Assembly: GCA_031213475.1 (NCBI GenBank)
Contig: JARUPZ010000025.1
Span: forward strand, 4,723,676-4,787,675
Direction of reading: 5' to 3'
DNA length: 64,000 nucleotides
Source of the DNA: Nereocystis luetkeana
Taxonomy: Eukaryota > Sar > Phaeophyceae > Laminariales > Laminariaceae
Positions 54,801 through 64,000 of the stretch are shown piece by piece. The notes below the pieces were generated by a model. The model saw nothing but the letters and a program-made list of their open reading frames with translations. It was not told where the DNA came from and searched no databases. The position numbers were made by a program, and so were the translations under genes. The first letter of the stretch is position 1. Each line of letters opens with the position of its first letter.

Positions 54801-57800
54801 GCAAAATACTGTCGTTGCATTGCGGTGGACATAGACCGTTGTCGACTTCACATTGATCGCCAGGCACAAACATGTTCCACACGCGTTGGGTTTGACGACA
54901 CCAGTGACGCCCCTGCGCCGGATCCCATGCGTTGTAACCGTGACACCTCAGGCTTCTCAAATGGCGGAGCTGTACTGGATGGCCCTGACGAGGGACGTAC
55001 CTTTCTCCCAGTACGGAGAAGACTCGTTAACGGTGGAAGCAGCAGGTAATAGACGAATATTTGCCTAACGGAGAGTTGAAGCTTGCCTCAAAAGCCGAAA
55101 CATCGCCTACCTCGAAGACTCTGTACCTAAACTGAATTGGAGAGAGTCAATTACTTGACGCTACAATATTCGACAACGGACGTGGCGCGTTAACATGCAC
55201 GTACCTACCTGTTGTCTACTGGTCTCTCGCAAGATAGCCTCCAGTGTGCGTGAAGTGTGGGTTCCACTAAATGATACACGTTTAGTTTTATCCTGAGCGA
55301 CGCAAGGTCCTTTCAGGCTGAACCCATAGGTAGCAGGCTTAGGCCCCGACCAGTACTGCACTGCGCTTGTGCGCAAGCTCTTGGTTACCATGCATCGAAG
55401 TGTATGCCGCGATGTGCAAGGATCTCTTGCTTTGGTTTGGGCCGGTGACGGTGCCACATTCATCGACAATGTTCGTAGGTGCAGCATCCATCGAAACCAG
55501 GAACGAGTTCTCATGATACCCACACTGCTCCCTCGACGATTTGCATTTTGGTTGACCGGCAGACAATTTGGCCACCATGCCGGGTTTCGCTGATATGAAC
55601 ATGGTGGCGGTCGGTCCCGATGGCAGAGCCGACCCACAGACGCAGCTGTTCCGGTCATCGGCCCTTGGTGTCGAGACAGGACCCTTTGTTTCCCAGGTGC
55701 GGTGTGCTACCGTGCCTATAGCCAGCGAGTATTGCGGCCCTGCTTTCAGGGCTTGCCAACCGAACTCGCCTGCTTCAGTAAATTGACGTTCAACGCTTAG
55801 GGCTGTGTCGTGCTTACAATCCAGTTCAAAGTGTTTGCACAGTGGGTTTCGGCCCCAAACCACTATACGATGTTGGTAGGTATCTCCACGGGCGTATCGT
55901 AGTCGTTGGTTTTAGTCGTCTTGTTTGCGGTCGGGGTTCATGATAGCGTCATTCCTGTTGGTCTAAGGGGGATCGGCTTAATATTCCGGTACATTTCAGG
56001 GTGCTGTTTGGCGCATGGAGAGTTTATCCTGCTGAGTCACATAACCCCGCCCCTCGATATTGTGGTCGTTACCCCCTATTTTACGATAAACCAGCTGCTC
56101 GTGAAAGACTTCACTATCGACTCCATTACGGTCAAGGCCCAGCAGACGACGTTTGCGCCCGGCGTGGACTACATGGCCGACTATGACGAATGGCTCTTCA
56201 TACAGGTTCGCGAAGCAATAAGAGTAAATGTATATATCGACCCTATGTCATGTAATAAGCACGCGCGGTTGATAATTGGAGATTGACAGTGCGTCAAATA
56301 TATGTTGAGACATAACAGCGTGAAGGCAAGTATATGTAGCGCTCGGATGTGATCCACCTGCGTTGCCTTGCAGGATCCATCTTACGATGACGATATACCG
56401 TTGGATATGGCGTGACCTGTATTACCGCTTGGCTTGTAAGCATCAAGGAACGAGATGGGAGTGTAAGCGCATTGCGCTCTAGGGACTATCGATGTATTGC
56501 GCAGGTGGGCTTCTATGACCGCTGACGCACCGGCACGGCACGCCTGTACATGCCGAACAACCTGTCGATGGAAGGAGAAATACAGCCGGTCGCATGACCA
56601 CGACGCTTCCGATTGCCGTTTGTGCGCAGCTTACGTGCTTTACTGCCTATGTGAATCACAGCTCTGCTCCTGAACTATGTTGATGCCTCTGTTCCCGATA
56701 TTGTTTCTCGCCGTAACCCCAAACACGCTCTTCACTCGTTTTCAATCTCTCCAGAACGGCGGCAAGCCTGACTCGCCGGAAGAGGTAGACCCCGTGAAGC
56801 GGTACATCCGCAACTCTCGCGACCTCGCGACGACATCAGCTACCGATACCATCAACACGTGAGTACGACATATATATGTGCTTCTCAGCTACTTATGCTA
56901 CTACTGCAGACGAAGCCTTAGGTTTAACCTCTACCCTAAAGCCTCATACCCATGCCATTTGTTAGTGCTACACGACCGTGGAATTGATATCGCCTCTTGG
57001 TTGCACCTGTCCACAGCTGAGATGTTCGAAAAATGTCACCACACCCACTTTACGTGGCATTAGCCGTTCGCCTACACACAAAAACAAATTCACCAGTCCG
57101 CACCTGCTTTCGCTTGTAATCTACAAATAATCTTTGCGAACACGTATCCGTGATAAACAAGCACTCATACATGAAGATGCGACCGACGTTCACGCTTTGA
57201 CAGGGAGGCGTACCGAGCCGCCCTTATACTTATCGAGGAAGGAGCCATCAGCCGTGCCGGGTTCAACGGTCCGTACACAGAAAACGGCCGCCAGGTCGGT
57301 TTCGTCAACTACGGCACCTCCCACATTATGAGGCTTGTCGGAACTGGGGAGCTGGCTCAGAGGGCTTCATGGTACCAGAAGTGGAACGTCCACTTGTTCG
57401 CCCGTCCGGAGGTGAGGCTCCACTCCGTAGGCAACAGTGGCTATGATCTATCGAATGTATATGGGGGTTAGGTGAACCTCCGCCGATCTGTTGCTCGTAA
57501 ACCGTTACTCACCCCGCCTGCTGTTCACGCGAGTTGCCCCGTCTTCGCCACAACTATATTGAAGGTATAACTCCGTCCCTGACTCATGGCATATCCGGGC
57601 AATGAGCTACTCAGGCAGTTGAACCCGTTTTCACTGCCGGATCATAAACGCTTCTTCCCTCATGTCCCATTGTCGCCGTTTTTTATGGGTTCTGGGAATT
57701 GACAGGCCGTTGGTGGAACCCTCCACAACGTCCTAAACGGGGACCTCGACGTAGAATTCCCCGACTCGCTTCTCAACAACAGGCGGTTGCTAAGGAGGGT

Positions 57801-60424
57801 GGCTCGCCGCAACAGGGAGATCACCGGGCAGAGACGCAGGCGCCCACGAACCTTCCTTCTCCCTCAGGTAGTTCCCATAATGCGACCCGTACATGTCGCA
57901 TCGATACTCATGCTGTCATGGCTATAACAAGTGGTGCATGTAGCTCCGGCTGAGCGTATGGCCAGGATCCCCCTCATAGGTTCGTTCAAACAATTGTCGG
58001 GAGCAATATTTGAAACAGTGTTACGCGCTTGACTCACGTTTTGAAGCCCAACACGACTATTTGGAAGTTCACATTCTCTTTTCGATCGTGATATTGTCGT
58101 AGGGTTCGATCTATCCCAGCTCAGGCATCAAACGAATTACTCCGCAGCATCTATGCACCCTGCGTACCTTATTGATACCGGACATAGCTCAATGTTGGCC
58201 TTCAACATTGCTCAAACGTCGTTTGGGCAGACTCCTGGAGCAATCTATCGGATACCACGTTTTCGTTTCGTTAATGTATGCCACCTTGCACATATCATTG
58301 CCGTGGTCGCTGTTGGTTTCCTCAGGCCGTCAACGAGGGATCGCCAACTCACCCGTCTTACCCCTCTGGGCACGCTGTCCAGAACGGGGCCTTCGCCACG
58401 GTGCTTAAGGTAAACAGGCGCTTCCGCGCTCATCGCAAGCGATTCGGTCTAAGAACACAGTCGTAACATTCAATACGTTTGTCCGTACAGCAGACCGAAC
58501 GAGGGGCAACGGCCCCGGCTTGAGTAACACGTTATGGTCTAACGTTTTGTTACCCTCAGCGATGCGTTGTTTTCCCAAATACATCGTTAGGGCCGGAAAT
58601 ATTCCAGAGTTTCCCGCCGCCGACATATCGGGAAAGCCAGCGCCATGTACCCCATGATAGGCATCCGCCGCATCGATAGATTTCTTGCACTGTAAGCTTT
58701 TTAAATGTACGAACTACTGTAGTACCGACAGATCAACATGTCTCTACGATCGGTACATGTTGTCGACTATGGCATCAACGCCAACGTTATGCGTTTATCG
58801 TGTACACATCCTATCGCGCATTTCCCGCTTTCGCTGATTTCCAAGAAAAGTTGTTAACATCGCATCGAGCCGATATCCCTGGCCCGACCTGAGACGTGCG
58901 TGGCATTCACGCTTGCGGCCAAAGGTTCATGTAATAAAACATATGTTTCGCCCTAGGAAGTGATGCCCCTTACGTACACCGCAGTGTCTTTCGAACAACA
59001 GCAATCGCCTAGGGGTTTGATAGCGTCTTTGTCTGCAGACTGCGCTGCCTTGTCCCAAGAGTCAGCAACCATCTGCGCCACTCATAGCTGCATGGTTTCA
59101 CAGCTAGACCGAAAGTTGGTCCAGCCGGATGCAAGTATCGGGCCAAACCAGTGCGGGCGTTCGCATCACCGACATGATGTAATCGTACGATGTTTCCTCG
59201 TAACGGGGTTGTCATTGTTGTCCCTGTCGCAACTCATCACCTTGTACCACAGGCTCTTGTCGGACTGGAGCGTGGCGCTTCGTGCTTCAGCAACCCCGTG
59301 GTCCCGGACGATGAAGGGTTGACCCTTCTGCCCTACACCGGCGACGAATGCCTGACGTACGAGGGAGAGATCAACAAGTTGGCTGTCAACGTTGCATTCG
59401 GCAGGTAAATCGAGAGTGGGCGAGTTCGTGCTTGGGAATCAGGAAACACCGATTATGTTTGTATGTATGCTCGTAACAATAGTATGTGTTGGTTACGGTT
59501 CGCAAGTCAATACTCGTACTTTGGTACGCTGGAAAGTGCGCCATCAATCGACTTGATCGCAACGGGTGTTGCCTTTGTTCTGTTTTGTGTGCGGTGATAT
59601 GCAGGCAGATGATTGGTATTCACTGGAGGATGGACGGCCAGGAAGGATTGCTTCTCGGCGAGATAGCCGGTGTGCGGATTCTGCAGCAGGTGAGAGATCG
59701 AACGCACCCAAAACAACCACCCACGATGAACAGGATATATTGGACCCCGCTATTGTACACACGCATACTTGCATTGCTGTGAAGTTATGCACTGCCTGTG
59801 GTGCCCCCAGCTTCTCCTACGACGCAGTCACTGTATCACTGTTGCTGTCGGTCATGCTGCACACGTGGGTTGGCCGGATTAATCGTCATTCCGGAAATAC
59901 ATATTTGCATGTATGTATACGTATTGTTGACATACCAGTACATAACTTCGTCAGGTTGATAGAAAAACCTTCCAAATCTCCGCACGAAAGATAAAATGCA
60001 AAACCATATGAATCCACGCGCCGTCGTCGTCGATGCGGATTTCGTGCATCCTAGCAAGCGTGCCGTCGGCTGAGCGCAACACAGTCACAGCTATTCCGTA
60101 GATCCCCTTCTTGCGGGGCTCTGCATAGTCTCACACGATGTGTGCTGCTCCAAGATGAATCGCAGCGACAATTCCTTGAAGAATCAGCCCACATCATCAA
60201 GCACTATAATACAGGTACACATATTAGTGTGATTCTGATTCCTGTGGTGTTTCTGGTGTTTCTCGTATTTACTTTCGCAGGAGGCCGTGGGTTTCCCGGA
60301 GAACGAGCCCTACGAGTTCCGTCTCATGTCGGGCCAGACGATCAGGCTCGAAACCGACGGGTCATTCTTTATCGACAACCGGAGGTGCAGCGGGGAGGCG
60401 TTCATGGGGGCTGACCTGTGCTAA
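51831..60424 (+). CDS. Vanadium-dependent haloperoxidase (bromoperoxidase type), copy 2
   Basis: Same 14-exon structure as copy 1: 51831-52073, 52626-52778, 53792-53937, 54670-54718, 54952-55045, 55563-55696, 56095-56205, 56755-56858, 57204-57411, 57706-57867, 58326-58409, 59253-59404, 59605-59689, 60281-60424. The product is 622 residues and all exon joins are in phase, with no stop or frameshift. It differs from copy 1 at six residues, all in the first 143: S37T, G54D, T94I, E95A, T120S, E143Q. Every vanadate-site and catalytic residue is the same, so both enzymes should be active. Exons 5-14 carry only three silent changes. Intron 3 lacks the MITE of copy 1. Introns 1-3 differ in length and sequence while introns 5-13 are nearly identical, so regulation encoded upstream of exon 4 could differ between copies. 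Confidence 0.93.
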
Positions 60425-63400
60425 GATGTCCAACGCGGATCAACGTCTACTCTGTAACCCACGAGGGCGGTTGTAAACCTCTACCGTAGCCTTAATGTAC
60501 GAACTGTATCGACGTGATTCCCACAGGTTTTCAGCGGGGGCTCTTGTCAACGGTACCTGATTGATCACCCTTCCCAGTCAGTTGTGTAACAGGTAGTGTT
60601 TAACGACCGACTTGAACAGCTGGGTTTGGGGGCGTCAACTCTCACGTCTTAGCACCGGTGTGGCAACGGTTACCTAGTTTGTAAGCGGCATTATTAGTAC
60701 ACCCCGATCTAGCTATGACGAACGCTATATTATAGTTAGTCAGCAGGCGCCTTAACCACGATTGACCTCTTACACGCAGCTGACGTTCAACAAGGATCTG
60801 CTTCCACAGAACTGCTCTAGTTGGTGTTTGGAGAGAAGTTCGTGGGTGACTATCTCCAAACGAATGTCACGAGGTTCGAGATGAGGTTGAGGGTTGGGAC
60901 TATGTAACATGTATGGTGTTTGTAAAAGTCGTAGTTGTTATGTTGTTGAAGTGGTTGAAGCGAACGCAAAGTTCGCTCACGACCGCCTGACGCTAAGAGT
61001 CCGCTGCTTTCGGTATATTTTGTCTCCACTTATGCTTGGGGCGATCGCAGCGTTCAGAAGTTCACAACCGCTCGAATCGAAGCATCTCTATGAACCATCA
61101 TAGTTGATCTTACGAGATGCATTGGTTTGGCTAAATCTGCCCGCTAAATAAAGTAAAACCACTATTTTAAATTTTGTAGGCTACGATCCTGCCAATACGA
61201 AACCGACTGCGGGTCGACAGGTAGCTTCACCACCCTCCGTCCGAGGAGGTCCCGCCTCAACGAAATGTTGTAATTGTTTAACAAGACTAAGAGCTGTCTG
61301 CGTAACCCTCTCTGGTATGATGGAACGGGAGGCGTAACGGGTGGAGTATCGGAAACATAGGTATTATAAAGGTTTATGTACTAGTCGTTGTTAATGTTTT
61401 GATATAGTCGTTCACCAAAGCGCGAGGTTGATGGACGCCTGCTTGACGCTAGAGGGCTGCTGCCTTTCGTTTGCTTGCTACCCTTGCTTTGGAAAACCTG
61501 CAAGTTCGTAAGCGCACAAACGGTGAAACCGAACTACCTCTTTGAACCATCATTGTTGTTCGCATTAGGTGCGTTGGTTTGGGTAGACTTGATTCGTCCG
61601 AACCCCCCGGACATGTAGCGTCCTCGAGGCCCGATCTACGTTTGAAATGATGGCTGTCGTCGGGACTTGAAGGGTGGATGGCCCGAGTACACTGGTGTTT
61701 GATTTTGTCTCTCTCTGTACGCAATAAATGGAACACCTGTGACGGGACTCACCACGTTGCTGTTTTGTATTACAGACAACGTCATAGTTATCTCGTGTTG
61801 GGAATTATATGGAGACAGACATACTTGTCGATGTACGTCTATGTACACTACTAGTGACTGCATAGTTCGTCCGATGTGGAATTTGTGCGAGGTTCAGTAA
61901 TCTAGTGCTGTCTGTATACACGGGACATTGAGCTGTAGTCCGGTTGTCGGCAAGCCGGGCCTTGAACTGCTCCGTCGACCTTCCGTCTGCCACGGACACT
62001 GAACCGTATCTGTACAAAAGGGCTTTTCCATTGTCTCTCTCGAAGCATGTACGGCAGTCGCTCAAGGACCTAACGAGCCTCCCGTGTGAGGTATGCTGGG
62101 TCATCGAAGTACTCTTTTCTTTTGTGTTCATTAGCGTTGCGTTAAACGTATGCTGTACTTGGCCACATCGCGCACACACGCAGCTACCCTGACGGTCGTT
62201 CCCATTGAAACCTGGCTCACATGAATTCGAGGCTGCACGTACGGCCAGTATAGCCGGCTTCAATCAAACCGACCACCCCATATTCTGTAGGAGATAAGTA
62301 GGAAGCTTTCCTCGAGGTTTGTACGTCACACGTCGTTATTGGTAAATTCCTTGGCGTGCAGGTGCCAATTCGGATATGCTTGTGCCGACTCGGTACGTAC
62401 AGAAGTTATATAGTGTTTGCCAAGCGCCGGGGAAATGCGTGAATAGAACGAGAACGACTTAAATTGCAATGAAAATACTTCAATATCCGAAATCTACCAG
62501 GTATTTACATTCACAGTGTACCAGTATCTACCTGAGGAACCTCCTGACGCGCGACCACCGATCGGTTCGTTACGGATGGATGTGTCCGCTTGTGCAACGA
62601 CCAGGTATTGTTAGTGTTGCCAAGCACCAAGCAAAACCTCTACTCCGGGCGCTGGTCGCCTCGAGGGTGATACATGACGGCGTGTGGTCATACATCAAAG
62701 CCATGGTTTTGTGGATGATAGTCACTTGCAGAAGGGTCTGGTCAATGTACCGCCTTGTACAAGACACACACGACAACGTACGCAGCAAAGTAGTTGTACA
62801 GTCTCTGACAGGGAGAGGGGACGACACACCTATCTATGAAGGCTTCCCGTCGATAGCTCGGCAGACACGGAGGCAAGAAACAAACGTCTACATGCTCCGA
62901 CCACACAACAACCAGGTTATCTCCCTGTCGCCTAGCTACGGAAACAGCCGTATACCTCTCTCTCTGCTGCAGCAAAGAATGCCATTTTCATGTGTTTTTG
63001 AATTATACATAATACACAGCAGGATGCTTCCCTTGCTTTGTCTGACGCTGCCATAAATAGACGGTGGTCGATTTGTGAATATCATAGGGTTTCGCTCCGG
63101 GTATCAAGATAGCCGCTACAAAGGGAACTGTATACGACGTGCGTCAGCGTTTTCGGTATTCGCCACGCCCAGGTTTCGCCGTCCCAAGAAGGGTGCGCAC
63201 ACACCCGTCACACCAAGTAGTCCCGCCATGCTATTTATTCAGCGAGCATCGTTTTGCTAATAATGTGTCCTCGAACTCATCTCGACCTCTCCTTCTCCAT
63301 GTATGTCGGTTATTTTTCGACACTCACTCGCCTATCCACGAGCCAGCGGATCTACGGTTTACGGTGCTGCAATGATGCCATTCTGGAGCAAGCTGCGTCC

Positions 63401-63701
63401 GGTACGCTGCCAAGTCGTCGTAGTAGTCAGCTCGTGGTTTGACATATATATTTTACCGCCAGATCAGCCCATTCATTTGCTGCACTGTCTGGTGGTTTTT
63501 TCCTTCAGTCTTCTTGAATCATTTGACAAGGTAAACTCTCGTCGAGGATTGAGCTACACAGCAGTACCGGCGCCCCGATAGTATGTTACACATGGTTGAC
63601 CCCGAAATCTACTACCAGGTATTAGTAGCATTGTTCCCCGAGTTGAATCCCGCGGTGTTGAGATTTCGATCATATTTACTGAAAAAGAGAGGAAGCATTT
63701 A
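60425..63701. other. 3' flank of haloperoxidase copy 2
   Basis: Near-identical to 42056-45334, including the internal duplication. A four-base insertion near 62832 relative to copy 1 (CCTATCTATG against CCTATG) changes the only longer + strand open frame, which argues against coding there. Confidence 0.55.
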
Positions 63702-63880
63702 TTTGCTGAGGGCGCCTCCGTAGCGTGGGTTTTAGATAGATGCCAAAACTCGATACGAGTCGACGAGGAAGGACTGGGCAGCAGCAGCCTTCTCGAGAAA
63801 ATATGCAGGGCACGAACCGTAACGGGGAGAGGAGAGAAGAGGCTACCATGTGGCCCCGGAATTGAATCAGTGCTAATGCC
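63702..63880 (+). mobile_element. Diverged SINE body (duplicate of 45335-45515)
   Basis: Same sequence as the unit 1 copy, carried along by the segmental duplication and not an independent insertion. Confidence 0.65.
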
Positions 63881-63913
63881 TATTCTTATCTGATCTGTGA
63901 TATATTTTTCCAG

Positions 63914-64000
63914 AATTAACAGACAAATAAATCGGAAAAATGGGAACGAAACAAAAAATGAGAACGGACGTTTTTTTTAGAAAGCAAACCAATTGTGTAC
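63914..64000. mobile_element. Inverted-repeat element, left part, cut by window end
   Basis: Duplicate of the left end of the element at 45542-45961; the right arm lies beyond the window. Confidence 0.6.

Larger units (their letters stand above)
48300..64000 (+). repeat. Tandem duplication unit 2 (truncated by window end)
   Basis: Direct repeat of 30540-45630. Unit 2 contains extra sequence between about 48800 and 50390 (SINE, GTA array, partial 205 bp repeat) that is absent from unit 1. From about 54780 to the window end identity with unit 1 is very high, with scattered single changes and a few short indels (for example four bases near 55205 and four near 62832). Confidence 0.9.

Overview
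The window is nuclear DNA of a multicellular-alga type of eukaryote, most probably a brown alga (Phaeophyceae). The main evidence is two intact, 14-exon vanadium-dependent haloperoxidase (bromoperoxidase) genes. They carry a Trp three residues before the vanadate lysine, as recalled for the Ascophyllum enzyme, whereas Corallina has Arg there. Supporting signs are GT-AG introns of 0.2-1 kb, a PPR-type gene split by repeat-filled introns, many short non-autonomous elements, and a LINE with a restriction-like endonuclease domain. No bacterial-style operons, rRNA genes or CRISPR arrays are seen. The genus cannot be fixed from sequence alone.

Layout. 1-15.3 kb: a sparse PPR-repeat gene on the + strand. 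Exons are at 2346-2630, 5620-5736 and 8070-8198, probably 10630-10707, and possibly a last exon at 14617-14802. Its introns are full of one dispersed repeat (here family C) that ends in a long poly-C tract, plus a TA-flanked MITE (family A), a second palindromic element (family B), and TTG, GT and CCA microsatellites. 15.3-20.7 kb: mostly repeats and unassigned sequence, with one weak two-exon gene candidate at 18.2-19.2 kb. 20.7-27.5 kb: a 4.8 kb RLE-type LINE lying exactly between two perfect (TATG)n arrays of about 640 and 830 bp. 27.5-30.5 kb: tRNA-derived SINEs and AT-rich sequence. 30.5 kb to the end: a direct tandem duplication with a period near 18 kb. Each unit carries one haloperoxidase gene (33460-42055 and 51831-60424). 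The right edge of the window cuts through the second unit.

How it fits together. The haloperoxidase copies are predicted to be secreted enzymes that oxidise bromide or iodide with hydrogen peroxide, and every vanadate-site and catalytic residue is present in both. The units are mosaic. From about 30.5 to 36.4 kb they have clearly diverged from their partners (about 6% in exons 1-4). From exon 5 to the window end they are almost identical (3 differences in 1278 coding bases), which points to recent gene conversion or unequal exchange. A MITE is present in intron 3 of copy 1 and missing from copy 2.

The least expected signals are: (i) the LINE embedded in a tetranucleotide array; (ii) about 37 exact copies of the nonamer TACCAGGTA (either strand), which appear as small insertions when repeat copies and paralogous segments are compared; and (iii) family C poly-C tails lying directly in front of the 3' splice sites of consecutive PPR exons.
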